Positions 33,564-42,338 are shown, numbered from the stretch's first letter. The stretch is 64,000 bases of DNA from JAJDTR01 sp965220415 (GCA_965220415.1 OZ244829.1:3038001-3102000), one strand, 5' to 3'. Translations and numbers: made by a program. The notes: generated by a model from the letters alone, not told the origin.

Positions 33564-34124
33564 ATGAAAACTAGGCATTGGTCCTATATCGGGTTGTGTG
33601 TGTTGTTTTGCGTGATTGGGGTTATCGTGTTATCGGGAAGCGCACCGGATGACGAACCAGTGGTCAGTGAAGAACCGGCGGATTACGATGTGCCGTTGCC
33701 GGACAAAAACTATTTTCGCATCGAGCATCGAGGTGATGTGCTTGAGCCGAATCGCTGGCTGGTGAAGTTCCAAGTACCGCCGCCGAATTGGCCGGGCGCG
33801 GTGCAGGCGACGATGCACACGATGTTGGTGTTGCGGGGCGTGGATGTGCCGACGAGCCGCGTGGACTGGGATGAGCCGTATTGGCAGACGAAGAGGCAGC
33901 GTGCCCGGAATTCGGTTGCGGAGTCGTTTGTCTGGGAGATTCTGTCGAGGACGGAGGTGTTGTGGGCGGAGGATCCGGAGGTGACCGAGGATGGGACGGC
34001 GGCTTTGGTCGATGTGTATTACAAGCGGGGGGATGTGACCGTGGACATGGCGGAGGCGATGATTGAGATGGGACACGCGAAAGTCGCGGTTGACGGCATG
34101 CCGTATGATTGGGGGAAGCCGTAA
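33564..34124 (+). CDS. Membrane-anchored thermonuclease-like protein
   Basis: This 186-aa protein opens with a signal anchor (YIGLCVLFCVIGVIVLSG), an acidic linker, then a domain whose motifs fit the staphylococcal-nuclease fold: HTMLVLRGVDVPTSR, RARNSVAESFVWEILSR, TAALVDVYYKRGDVTVDM and MIEMGHAKV. SNase-fold enzymes hydrolyse nucleic acid using an Arg-Glu-Arg set; I cannot place all three here, and GTAALVDVYY lacks the usual R-x-L-A. It may be a non-catalytic relative. It lies directly behind the lipoprotein gene. Confidence 0.4.
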   Translation: MKTRHWSYIGLCVLFCVIGVIVLSGSAPDDEPVVSEEPADYDVPLPDKNYFRIEHRGDVLEPNRWLVKFQVPPPNWPGAVQATMHTMLVLRGVDVPTSRVDWDEPYWQTKRQRARNSVAESFVWEILSRTEVLWAEDPEVTEDGTAALVDVYYKRGDVTVDMAEAMIEMGHAKVAVDGMPYDWGKP

Positions 34125-34129
34125 AAGCA

Positions 34130-34341
34130 GTGGCCAGTGGCTAGTGGTCAGTGACCAGTGGAAGAATGGAAGACGAGGAAGTATTGGCCAGTGGTTAGTG
34201 GAGAGGGGAAGAGGGGGAACAGTGGTCAGTGGCTAGTGGTCAGTGACCAGAGGAAGGATGGAAGACGGGGAAAAGGCAGTGGCCTGTGTTCAGTGAAGAA
34301 TGGAAGGAAGAAACCGAGTTTTGAGGAAAAAACTCGGTATC
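34130..34341 (+). repeat. Heptamer arrays and a GAAACCGAG hairpin
   Basis: Several runs of CAGTGGC/CAGTGAC/TAGTGGT heptamers (34130-34165, 34188-34200, 34220-34252) alternate with AAGACGGGGAAA-type spacers. A hairpin GAAACCGAGTTTT / AAAAACTCGGTATC ends the tract at 34310-34341. Confidence 0.7.
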
Positions 34342-34538
34342 GCGGGAAATCGGGATTCGATGATAACCATAATACGTAACGAGTAATGCGTAAAAACAAT
34401 TACGCACTACGTATTATGCCGGCGGATGATTGGTAGTTATAATCGCATCCTGCGAAGATTTGATCTGTTTGGTTGGTTAATCGCTACAACGGTCGCGATT
34501 CGGAGATCGCTCCTACATGGCGTGATGGGCAACAGGGA

Positions 34539-35159
34539 ATGAGAACTTATAAGAAGGTTTCTACTTTCGCGTGTCAGGAGTGCGGCGTCGAGTTTCGGAC
34601 GACGAACCGCCGACAGAAGTATTGTAAGACGGAGTGCAGGAAGACGCGGAATAAACGGACGTACAAGCATGCGTATTCGCGCGAGCGTAAGAAACGGAGC
34701 GTCGTGACGGAGACGACGTGCGAGAGTTGCGAAAAGCAGTTCAGCTATGTGTTGTATGAGCGCAGCAAGCCGCGACGGTTCTGTTCGAGAGCGTGCCACT
34801 ATGCGCAGCGGAGTCTTGAACATTTGTGGCAGTCGCGCAGCAAGCCGAAGGGGAAGCTCAACAGGGCGGACTTGACGGTGATTGAGTTGATTTGGCACGC
34901 GTATGATTTCTCGCCGTTGGGCGTGTTTTTCGGTAAACGGGATGTCGCGGAGATTTACGGGCAAATCGCGTCCAAGGCGCTGTTCTATGAGTGGGTGGTC
35001 TACACGATTATTTTTCAGGCGCATCTCACTCATCGTTATGAGTCAATCATTCAAATTCCCGGCTTGAGCAAAGAGGATTTTCTCGGGCTGTGCGACAAGT
35101 TCAATATCACGCTGATGGATTCGGAGGCGTTTGCGTCGGATATGAAAAGTATTGTGTAG
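34539..35159 (+). CDS. Double zinc-ribbon phage-like protein
   Basis: I start at the ATG at 34539 (MRTYKKVSTFACQEC), since an earlier start translates a REP hairpin. The 206-aa product has two Cys4 knuckles: Cys12, 15, 29, 33 (CQECGVEF...YCKTEC) and Cys61, 64, 82, 86 (CESCEKQF...FCSRAC), then a helical C-terminal domain of about 100 residues. Such ribbons bind nucleic acid or proteins; small zinc proteins like this are common in phages. No catalytic motif is seen. Confidence 0.6.
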   Translation: MRTYKKVSTFACQECGVEFRTTNRRQKYCKTECRKTRNKRTYKHAYSRERKKRSVVTETTCESCEKQFSYVLYERSKPRRFCSRACHYAQRSLEHLWQSRSKPKGKLNRADLTVIELIWHAYDFSPLGVFFGKRDVAEIYGQIASKALFYEWVVYTIIFQAHLTHRYESIIQIPGLSKEDFLGLCDKFNITLMDSEAFASDMKSIV

Positions 35160-35278
35160 TGCGAAATTTTTTTGTGCATTACGTCATTACGCAATAGTGT
35201 CAATAATACGTAACGAGTAATGCGTAATAGATGAGGTTGCGCATCACGTGTTACTCACTACATTTGGAGGATACTACC

Positions 35279-35989
35279 ATGAAGACCCTGTGTTTCACAT
35301 TACTACTGGCATTTGTCGTGGCATCGATTTCGTATGGTCAGTATGACGAGTTGGCGCATGATGTGCGGCAGATCAATATCGGTATCGCCGGTATGAACGA
35401 CGATACGAGTTTTAGCGCGACGGCGATTGTGCCGATCAATCAAAACAAAATCGAAGGCTGGGGCGGGTTTTACGGGCAACAGCAGACGAGCGATGGCGAG
35501 GTGACGTCGCAGGTGCTTAACGCGCATACGGTAGTCGGCTACGCGTTTCATGAGCGTGTCGGCGTGAATGCGTTTGTGGATTGGAATCGGGACAAGCAGC
35601 GAGGCATCGCCGGGCAAACTCAGCTTGGAGCGTTTGTGTCGGTCGATCTCTATGAGGATAAGGGCTGGCGCGTGAACGGCGGCGCGGGCAACTTCCTGGA
35701 GAACAAACAGGCGCGCGAGGACTTGGAACTGAAGGAGACGGACCCGAACGTGGTGCGTGCTCTGGCGTACCTACGAGCACAGTATTCGCGCTATTCGGTG
35801 ATGTACAGGTTCACGCCGAGGATTGACTTTTCGGATTTGCAGGTGTCCCTTGAACCGACGGCTACCTATACGTTGAGTGATACGCTGTCGCTCATCCTAA
35901 GGGCGAAGTTGGGATATGAGACGGAGCCATTGGTGGAGGGCGAGGAGTTCTTTACCAGTTACCAGTTGCAGTTGGGGGCAACGTTCTAA
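35279..35989 (+). CDS. Outer-membrane beta-barrel-like protein
   Basis: GGAGG precedes the ATG at 35279. The 236-aa product has a signal peptide (MKTLCFTLLLAFVVASISYG) and repeated amphipathic beta strands (TSFSATAIVPINQNKIEGWG, LGAFVSVDLYEDKGWRVNGG, ATYTLSDTLSLILRAKLGY) ending in Phe (LQLGATF), the classic outer-membrane barrel terminus. It resembles small porin-like or outer-membrane-export barrels. Its location in a phage-like region suggests a host-envelope modifier, which is inference. Confidence 0.65.
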   Translation: MKTLCFTLLLAFVVASISYGQYDELAHDVRQINIGIAGMNDDTSFSATAIVPINQNKIEGWGGFYGQQQTSDGEVTSQVLNAHTVVGYAFHERVGVNAFVDWNRDKQRGIAGQTQLGAFVSVDLYEDKGWRVNGGAGNFLENKQAREDLELKETDPNVVRALAYLRAQYSRYSVMYRFTPRIDFSDLQVSLEPTATYTLSDTLSLILRAKLGYETEPLVEGEEFFTSYQLQLGATF

Positions 35990-36028
35990 AGGCAGTGGTG
36001 AGTGACGAGTGGTGAGTCAGATGAAGCG

Positions 36029-36131
36029 TTGGGTTTCACTCCGATTTCCTACGTTATCGGACAGCATGAAACATTGGAAGGTGTCTTCTGTGTGCGATTT
36101 CTTTTGGATTTCCGTTCAACCCAACCTACGA
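36029..36131 (+). repeat. Long-loop GTTGGGTTT inverted repeat, copy 2
   Basis: GCGTTGGGTTTCACTCCG and CCGTTCAACCCAACCTACG flank about 70 bases. Confidence 0.6.
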
Positions 36132-36165
36132 GCTAGTCACTCTCCACTCTCCACTGGTTTGCGAT

Positions 36166-36429
36166 ATGAGTGAGACTTGGGTAAACGGATTAGCGGCGAA
36201 GGTCGACGAGTTGATTGTCATGGTGCGCGAAATCAATGTGCATCTGAAGTACAGTCAGGATCGGCTGGAAAACCAGTGCGAACGGATTGTGCGGCTGGAG
36301 GATCGTGTGGATCAGCTTGAGTCGGAGAATCAGAAGGTCAAGGGAGAGTTGACGATGCTGCGGTGGATGGGGGTGGCTATCGGCATCATCGCCACGGCGG
36401 CGGTGCCGATTGTGATGATACTCAAATGA
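36166..36429 (+). CDS. XhlA-like coiled-coil membrane protein
   Basis: This 87-aa protein is a coiled coil (LAAKVDELIVMVREINVHL, ERIVRLEDRVDQLESENQKV) followed by a C-terminal membrane helix (WMGVAIGIIATAAVPIVMIL). The TMLRWMG... junction resembles haemolysin XhlA and the products at 27618 and 29719. Such proteins assist holin function or anchor complexes to the membrane. No ribosome-binding site is obvious, because the region just upstream is a heptamer-like repeat. Confidence 0.6.
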   Translation: MSETWVNGLAAKVDELIVMVREINVHLKYSQDRLENQCERIVRLEDRVDQLESENQKVKGELTMLRWMGVAIGIIATAAVPIVMILK

Positions 36430-36435
36430 AGAAGC

Positions 36436-36800
36436 AGTGGCCAGTGACTAGTGGCCAGTGACCAGTAAAGACAGTGGGGAAGGTTGGAAGGTGGAAAAAA
36501 CTGAGTCGCGATTCGGAGATCGCTCCTACCATGTGCCGTCTGTAGGAGGGAATTCCGTTTCCCGACATGGGAAGACGGGCAAAGGAGTGGCTAGTAAAGG
36601 CAGTGGGGAAGGTTGGAAGAAACCGAGTCGCGATTCGGAGATCGCTCCTACCATGTGCCGTCTGTAGGAGAGAATTCCGATTCCCGACATGGGAAGACGG
36701 GAAAAGCCCCAGCGACGCGGAAGGTGGGAGAAAGAAACCGAGTCGCGATTCGGAAAGTCGCGACCTGGAGATCGCTCCTACAGAAGGTTTCAAGCTTCCG
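36436..36800 (+). repeat. Heptamers and tandem REP units
   Basis: A heptamer run (CAGTGGC CAGTGAC TAGTGGC CAGTGAC) at 36436 is followed by two near-identical blocks (about 36504-36590 and 36629-36710), each with a GTCGCGATTCGGAGATCGC REP ending TCCTAC, then a third partial copy. The blocks end in GGGAAGACGGG. Confidence 0.7.
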
Positions 36801-36804
36801 GTAA

Positions 36805-37182
36805 TCACCTGTCTTTATCGTTGTCGGGAGGGTATTTGAATATGAATTGTCGGATTTCTCTGATGTCTGCTCGAAGTTCGGTGATGTCTTCTTTGACTTC
36901 CGTTCTGAGTTTGCCAATATCCGCTTTGAGTTCAGCCTTCACGTCGGCGATTTCCGATTTAAGTTCGGTTCTGAGTTTGTCAATATCCGCTTTGAGTTCA
37001 GCCTTCACGTCGGCGATTTCCGATTTAAGTTCGGTTCTGACGGAGGCAATATCCTCTCTGAGCTCTGTTTTCATTGTGGCTATATCGGATTTGGTTGCTA
37101 CCGATGTTGCCATCTTCCACCACAACGCGCAAAATGCAATTGCTCCTCCGATAATCGGGATTAGATTTAGAATTGTATCCAT
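36805..37182 (-). CDS. Membrane-anchored hendecad coiled-coil protein
   Basis: GGAGG lies ten bases before the ATG. The 125-aa product has an N-terminal helix (LIPIIGGAIAFCALWWKM), the shared ATSVATKSDI segment, and then near-perfect 11-residue repeats (LKSEIADVKAE, LKADIDKLRTE) forming a long right-handed-type coiled coil. The DNA encoding them is itself repetitive (66-bp units). It is a paralogue of the products at 32494 and 55152 with a different number of repeats. Role unknown; tether or ruler functions are imaginable. Confidence 0.65.
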   Translation of the reverse strand: MDTILNLIPIIGGAIAFCALWWKMATSVATKSDIATMKTELREDIASVRTELKSEIADVKAELKADIDKLRTELKSEIADVKAELKADIGKLRTEVKEDITELRADIREIRQFIFKYPPDNDKDR

Positions 37183-37277
37183 TTTCAGCGGTCCTCCATT
37201 TTTCGTGCTTCAGGAAAAAGGCTGGTGCGCGATGCGCACCCTACATCTAAGTATAGCAAAGATTGGACATTAGGTCA

Positions 37278-38225
37278 ATGCGAAATGTACTCATAACAGG
37301 TTGTAACGGCTATCTCGGTGTCGAGATGAGCATGTATTTCCGGATGCATGGCTGGCATGTGTACGGCGTGGATCCGAAGCCGGCGCCGAAGTGCCAAGAG
37401 GGGGTGCTGGAGGACTTCGAGAACAAGCATATACATGAACTAATGGCGCCGCCATGGATTGTCGATGCGGTGGTTCATCTGGGCGGGGCGTCGAAAATCG
37501 TCGATGACTATCCGGATTCGTACTACACGAAGCACAATGTGGAGACGACGAAGAATCTGCGGGAGCTGTATCCGGATGTGCCGCTGTATCTGGCGTCCAC
37601 CACGGCGATGTATAACGAGCAGAAGCAGATAGAACATCTGCACCCGTACACGCGCAGCAAACAGGAAGCGGAGGCTTATGCGGATGTCGTCTTCCGGATG
37701 GGAACGATTGTGGGCACCAACCGCGTGGGCGACTTCCATGGAGTGATTGACTTGATGATCGATAGCGCCCTCAAGAAACGGGAGATAATCGTCGCACAGG
37801 GGGCAAAGATGCGCCCATTGGCGGGGATTACGTATATCTGCATGATGTACTTTCGGAATGTCGAAAACGGCGCCCTCGCGGGACGCGCGAGGAGGGAGGG
37901 CGCGAAGGTTATCATGCACCTGTACGAGACGTGCCAGTCGATCGAGAATATCGCGACGGCGACGCATCGCGGGCTGTATGCGCTGTCGCAAACTCGGTAT
38001 GACGCCGGTGAGATTAATTTTGTGCGTCAGAATGATCTTGCGGGGATACTCAAGCAGGCGCCGGCGATTTCGTCTATTCCGCCGGATTTCAGCCGAGTCC
38101 GGTTTATGATGTGCGGTTGTTTCGGTTGGTTATGGAGTGTTTGGAGCGGTATGAGTATTTTGGGAGTAAAACAGTGGAGAGTGATTAGTGGAGAGTGGAG
38201 AAAACGGGAAAAAAACAGTGGTTAG
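37278..38225 (+). CDS. NAD-dependent sugar epimerase, C-terminally frameshifted
   Basis: This SDR enzyme starts MRNVLITGCNGYLGVEM with the Rossmann glycine motif (residues 7-14) and has the catalytic YTRSK motif at Tyr124, so it belongs to extended SDR NDP-sugar epimerases/dehydratases. Codons up to PPDFSR are normal. Just after (about 38093-38097) the frame encodes RFMMCGCFGW and runs into a heptamer array, whereas the +1 neighbouring frame gives SPVYDVRLFRLVMECLERYE and stops at 38188. A one-base deletion is likely. It begins the glycan block. Confidence 0.72.
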   Translation: MRNVLITGCNGYLGVEMSMYFRMHGWHVYGVDPKPAPKCQEGVLEDFENKHIHELMAPPWIVDAVVHLGGASKIVDDYPDSYYTKHNVETTKNLRELYPDVPLYLASTTAMYNEQKQIEHLHPYTRSKQEAEAYADVVFRMGTIVGTNRVGDFHGVIDLMIDSALKKREIIVAQGAKMRPLAGITYICMMYFRNVENGALAGRARREGAKVIMHLYETCQSIENIATATHRGLYALSQTRYDAGEINFVRQNDLAGILKQAPAISSIPPDFSRVRFMMCGCFGWLWSVWSGMSILGVKQWRVISGEWRKREKNSG

Positions 38226-38485
38226 TGACTAGTGGTCAGTGAGGAGAGGAAGGATGGAAGAGTGGAAGATGGGAAGATTGTCTGAATCACGGATTACGCA
38301 GATTACGCGGATTTCACGGATTAAAGGCGTCCGATGGGTGGCATCGGCGATTTTAACGTCGAGGGTTGGAGAAAAAAGAGGGATGGTCGAAGAATAGCAC
38401 CAGAGGTGCGGAAGGTGTATAGCAAGGGTGGCATCCAAGATGTAAAGCCCAGCGGGGCGACAGGTGGGACAGCGGAAGATGGGAA

Positions 38486-38878
38486 GATTGTCTGAATGGG
38501 ATTTCTATCAGGATTTACTATCGCCTTCACTATTCGTTCAGTTGATCGGATTACGCAGATTTCGCGGAACACGTATCGTAGGGGCGGGGAGGGATCTCTA
38601 TCGTCTTCCTCATCCAGTCAGTTGAGGGATTTGCTATCGCCCTCGTTATGCACTCGGTTGAGGGATTAACTATCGCCCTCGTTATTCACTCGGTTGATCC
38701 CAATGGGTTGGGAGACCCAACCCCTACGAATTGTAGGAGGGAATTCCGATTCCCGACAAAGGATTTCGCGGAACACGTATCGTAGGGGGCCGGTGCGGTT
38801 GGAAAGGGATTTCTATCAGGATCTACTATCGCCTTCACTATTCGTTCAGTTGATCACTCATTATCCATTCGCTTGATC
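38486..38878 (+). repeat. 35-bp units: tandem run, nested pairs and REPs
   Basis: Three complete units in direct tandem occupy 38591-38697 (35, 36 and 36 bp). A nested pair fills 38806-38878 (two heads then two tails). Another array starts at about 38497 after GATTGTCTGAAT. REPs with GGGTTGGGAGACCCAACCCC and TGTAGGAGGGAATTCC stems lie between. Confidence 0.75.
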
Positions 38879-38920
38879 GCACCTACCGTATGGGTGGCGA
38901 GCAAGGAAGGACGGAAGGAA

Positions 38921-38952
38921 GAAACCGAGTTTTGAAGAAAAAACTCGGTTTC
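38921..38952 (+). promoter_or_regulatory. GAAACCGAG hairpin
   Basis: GAAACCGAGTTTT pairs with AAAAACTCGGTTTC, 11 bases before the ATG at 38964. Confidence 0.65.
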
Positions 38953-38963
38953 AGCACTATCAT

Positions 38964-40199
38964 ATGAACGTTTTGAGGAAGCACATTGATCCGGATTATG
39001 TTCTGGGGAGTATACCGCTGGCGAATAAGCTGGAGGCGCCGCATGAGAGGTATGAGCTGGGCTTTCGGTGGCTGGGCGAGGGAAATCTGAGGCTGACGGA
39101 GTTCGTTGATCCGAAACTGATGTTCAGCAATTACGCCTACCGGTCGTCGACGTTGTCGGCGGAACATGTTAGCAGCCGGATGACGTATGCGCGGCGGATT
39201 TACGACGGGTTAAACCCAACGCGGAAGCCGAAGTCGGTGTGCGAGGTGGCGTGTAATGACGGGTACATGCTGAACCGGTACGCGGGGAACGACGACCGTT
39301 TCACCACGATTGTGGGGGTGGAGCCCGCGGCAAACCTGCACCGGTACATCGACGACAAGGTCTACCCCTACGCGCGTCTGATGAACGCCAGGGTAGGGGC
39401 TTCGATTTGGAATCTGCACGGCGCGTTCGACATTATCCACGCGCACAACGTGCTGGCGCACACGCCGAACCCGGTGGATTTGCTGAACGGGATTGGGGCG
39501 TTGATGGGTAGCCGCAGCGTGGCGGTTATCGAGTTCCAGTACCTCGTGGACTTGCTGACGAATACGCAGTTTTACCACTTCTACCATGAGCATTACTACT
39601 ATTATACGGTTACCGGGTTTGCGAATCTGGCGGAGAAGGCGGGACTGGAGATGGTCACGGCGAAACGGGTGGAGGCGCAGGGCGGAAGCATCCTGTGCAC
39701 GCTCGTGCTCAAAGGGAACGAGGAGGCGGTAAAAGCAGTAGCCAGTGACCAGTCGCCAGTGGCTAGTGAAAGACGGGAGATGGGGAATAATCCCCACAAG
39801 ATCGCGCATTTCGAGAGGAATTATTTTAGTCGCGGGGATATCTTCGCGAACTTCATGAAGCGGACTGAGCGAAAGCTGAAGAACTTTGTACAGTACGTGA
39901 ACGCGCAGCCGCCGGGGACGCTTGCAGGAGTGTTCGCCAGCGCGAAGGCGACGGTGATACTGAATCTCGCGGTCGAGCGGGGATTGGAGCTTGACCGGTT
40001 TACGTACTTTTATGATGACGCGGAGGAGAAATGGGGGCACCCCGTGCCGGGGACGGAGATACCGATTCGTCCGATGCGTATGGCTGGCAACGCGGACAAG
40101 CGAGCGATTCTGTTCTCGCCGAACTTGGAAGCGTTAATCACCCAACGGTTCCCCGACCTGAAAGTAGTTAGCGTTGAAAACATCTTTGAAGGGCATTAG
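38964..40199 (+). CDS. SAM-dependent sugar C-methyltransferase
   Basis: This 411-aa protein follows the layout of TylC3/NovU-type sugar C-methyltransferases: an N-terminal segment (GSIPLANKL, RLTEFVDPKLMFSNYAYRSS) whose usual zinc cysteines are absent, a Rossmann SAM motif (VCEVACNDGYML, residues 92-103), the conserved FYHEHYYYYT around residue 207, and a C-terminal domain (AGVFASAKATVILNLAVE). It probably methylates an NDP-sugar. A heptamer repeat run (39736-39770) sits in frame at about residues 258-269 (AVASDQSPVASE), in the linker between domains. Confidence 0.82.
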   Translation: MNVLRKHIDPDYVLGSIPLANKLEAPHERYELGFRWLGEGNLRLTEFVDPKLMFSNYAYRSSTLSAEHVSSRMTYARRIYDGLNPTRKPKSVCEVACNDGYMLNRYAGNDDRFTTIVGVEPAANLHRYIDDKVYPYARLMNARVGASIWNLHGAFDIIHAHNVLAHTPNPVDLLNGIGALMGSRSVAVIEFQYLVDLLTNTQFYHFYHEHYYYYTVTGFANLAEKAGLEMVTAKRVEAQGGSILCTLVLKGNEEAVKAVASDQSPVASERREMGNNPHKIAHFERNYFSRGDIFANFMKRTERKLKNFVQYVNAQPPGTLAGVFASAKATVILNLAVERGLELDRFTYFYDDAEEKWGHPVPGTEIPIRPMRMAGNADKRAILFSPNLEALITQRFPDLKVVSVENIFEGH

Positions 40200-40205
40200 C
40201 GCCAA

Positions 40206-40916
40206 ATGGACAAATATCTGGTTGTTGGCAGAGGGCTTGTCGGTTCTATTTTCGCGGAAGATCCGCAGTTCGATGTGGTAAGCCATGACGATTGGCATAA
40301 CCGGAATCTTGATACTTATAGCGGCATGGTGTGTGCGGCGGCGATTAGCACGGAAACGCTGTGTCAGAAAGCGACGATGGCGGAGGTGATGGAGGCGAAT
40401 GTGACGCTGCCTTTGCGAATACTGAAGCAGGCGAAGGCGCGGAATATCCCTTGCGTGGCTTATTCGACGGCGGGGGTGTACCGGTCGGCGGGGGTGCGTA
40501 CCGAGGAGGACGATGTGAGCCCGCACAATCGTTACACAGCAAGCAAAATCATGATGGAGTACACCCTGCAGAACGAGGCATATCAGCATACCTTCATCTT
40601 TCGGATTCCGTTTGTGGTTTTGTTTAACAACCACCCTAACGATTTGAGCGTACGGGTGCATAACTGGGAACAGTGCGAAGATGTGAACGCCAGTGTGGTG
40701 TACAAAGCAGATCTTGAGCGTTCGGTTCGTCAGGCGATGACAAAGGCGTGCGAAGGCGGGGTTTACAACATCGCCACGGGCATTGTGCATTTCCCTTCGT
40801 TCCTGAGTGATCGGTTCGGATGGGATGGCGATGTGGTGCCGGCGCATTCGATGGGGCGGACGCCGAATTCACAATTGGACACGGATAAAGCAAAACAAGC
40901 CGGGTTGCTAACATGA
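40206..40916 (+). CDS. Short SDR NDP-sugar reductase/epimerase
   Basis: This 236-aa protein has VVGRGLVGS (residues 6-14) as the NAD(P)-binding loop and NRYTASKIMMEYTL with catalytic Tyr110/Lys114. It is shorter than usual extended SDRs (about 300), resembling RmlD/epimerase-like enzymes of O-antigen sugar pathways. Six bases separate it from the C-methyltransferase, and its last codons overlap the next ATG (ATGA). It probably finishes an unusual deoxysugar; the exact reaction is unknown. Confidence 0.78.
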   Translation: MDKYLVVGRGLVGSIFAEDPQFDVVSHDDWHNRNLDTYSGMVCAAAISTETLCQKATMAEVMEANVTLPLRILKQAKARNIPCVAYSTAGVYRSAGVRTEEDDVSPHNRYTASKIMMEYTLQNEAYQHTFIFRIPFVVLFNNHPNDLSVRVHNWEQCEDVNASVVYKADLERSVRQAMTKACEGGVYNIATGIVHFPSFLSDRFGWDGDVVPAHSMGRTPNSQLDTDKAKQAGLLT

Positions 40917-41602
40917 ACAGTATACAAGAACTTGTGGAAGGGAAATCGGTTGCGGTTGTTGGGCGAGCCGAATATCTGAACGAGATTGAGCAGGGCGAAC
41001 TGATTGATTCGCATGAGGTGGTCATCCGTACGCAAAGCAATCTTCCATGGCCCTCCCCTGCATACGAGTTGAAGTTTGACAATGAGGGGTCGTTTGTACC
41101 TCGTGACTTTCAACATCTGTTCGGCAAGAAAACAACCGCTTTTGCGCCGACGAATATGCCACATTGGCCAATGGATGAGTTGCAAAAGGTTATACCAAAA
41201 CTCATCGAACGAAACTGCAAATGTCTGATACAACACAAAATCTACAATACCGTCGGCGCGAGACAAATCGCGGTATTGGATTTTATACGGGATAAATATA
41301 AGATTCCTATATTTTGTACGTCTTACGAGCAGTTCGTAGAGCTCGTGCGCGCGCTCGATTATACGTTCCCTATGCCGGGCACACTGTTAATCGATTATAT
41401 CAAACGACACAATCCAAAATCGCTGTATTGCACGGGATTTGCGTGCTATCTCGACACAAATGACGTGTGGCTAAAATGCGAAGTCAAAGTGTATCGAGAC
41501 CACAAACCCTTGTACGACATCCGGTTTTTGCGCGATTTAGTCTCGCAGGCTGATAACGTTACGGTCGACGACAAGCTCATGACTTATTTCAAAACAATTT
41601 GA
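40913..41602 (+). CDS. GT29/sialyltransferase-like glycosyltransferase 1
   Basis: This 229-aa protein begins with KSVAVVGRAEYL and IDSHEVVIRT, which match the large sialyl-motif pattern (S-V-A-V-VG-R/N-x, ID..D.V.R.N) of family-29-like enzymes found in bacteria and phages. A second block, MPGTLLIDYIKRHNPKSLYC, resembles the small sialyl motif region. These enzymes transfer sialic acid from CMP-Neu5Ac, or related sugars. The neighbouring cytidylyltransferase-like gene supports CMP-sugar use. The ATG overlaps the SDR stop. Confidence 0.72.
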   Translation: MNSIQELVEGKSVAVVGRAEYLNEIEQGELIDSHEVVIRTQSNLPWPSPAYELKFDNEGSFVPRDFQHLFGKKTTAFAPTNMPHWPMDELQKVIPKLIERNCKCLIQHKIYNTVGARQIAVLDFIRDKYKIPIFCTSYEQFVELVRALDYTFPMPGTLLIDYIKRHNPKSLYCTGFACYLDTNDVWLKCEVKVYRDHKPLYDIRFLRDLVSQADNVTVDDKLMTYFKTI

Positions 41603-41612
41603 AGGGACAATT

Positions 41613-42338
41613 ATGAAAACACTGGGAATTGTCATGGCGAAAAGCCAGTCTCGTCGGGCTCCACACAAAAACATAGCGGATATATGCGGCAGACCGTTGA
41701 TGGCTTATCCGATCGAATCGCTACGCGAATCAGGTGTCTGCAATCGCATCATAATCTCAACGGACTCACCTGAATATGGTGATATTGGTGTTGACCACGG
41801 CGCAGATGAATATGTACTACGAGACGCTCGGAGCGACAATTTTATTCAGATGTCAGTAACTGCGGATGATGCGAGGCGCAAATATGAAGAGAGGACTGGC
41901 ATCTCGTATGATGAAACAGTGGTATGCGGAGCAAACGTCATATTCCTCCGCCCATCGTGGTTGCGGGCAGCGCGGCGAATATTGCGGGAGTTTGCTTACA
42001 AATCGATGCCTATTGATGTGGTGGGCATGGAACCGTACCATTGGGGCGTCAATGTATGCCGCGTGAGGCGAGGTATAATGTACGCGCCACATTTTTATGT
42101 ATTGAAACACGTCGGCATATTTATGGAAATGGATTGGCCTCATGAATTAGACCTGGCGCGCCAGCTCACTTCGAGGATTCAAAACGGTGACATCGATTAT
42201 CCGCTTGATGAAAAGGTACATGAAATAACGCTGGCACATCGAAACCAGCAGCCGAATCGCATGAGAGACCTGACACCAATCGAGGAACTTACGGAGTGCA
42301 AGACTATCACTACGAATGGCCAGTGGGATTGGTGCTAA
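41613..42338 (+). CDS. CMP-sugar synthetase-like (NeuA-type) enzyme
   Basis: This 241-aa protein reads MKTLGIVMAKSQSRRAPHKN and ICGRPLMAYPIESLRESG then IIISTDSPEYGDIG, matching the cytidylyltransferase signature of acylneuraminate/KDO cytidylyltransferases (A-R-x2-S-K-R-x-P-x-K-N and STDS motifs). It would activate a sialic- or legionaminic-type nonulosonate with CTP. The usual Gly-rich loop is replaced by KSQSRR. No nonulosonate synthase (NeuB) is in the window, so the acid must come from elsewhere. GAAGGGAC precedes the ATG. Confidence 0.75.
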   Translation: MKTLGIVMAKSQSRRAPHKNIADICGRPLMAYPIESLRESGVCNRIIISTDSPEYGDIGVDHGADEYVLRDARSDNFIQMSVTADDARRKYEERTGISYDETVVCGANVIFLRPSWLRAARRILREFAYKSMPIDVVGMEPYHWGVNVCRVRRGIMYAPHFYVLKHVGIFMEMDWPHELDLARQLTSRIQNGDIDYPLDEKVHEITLAHRNQQPNRMRDLTPIEELTECKTITTNGQWDWC

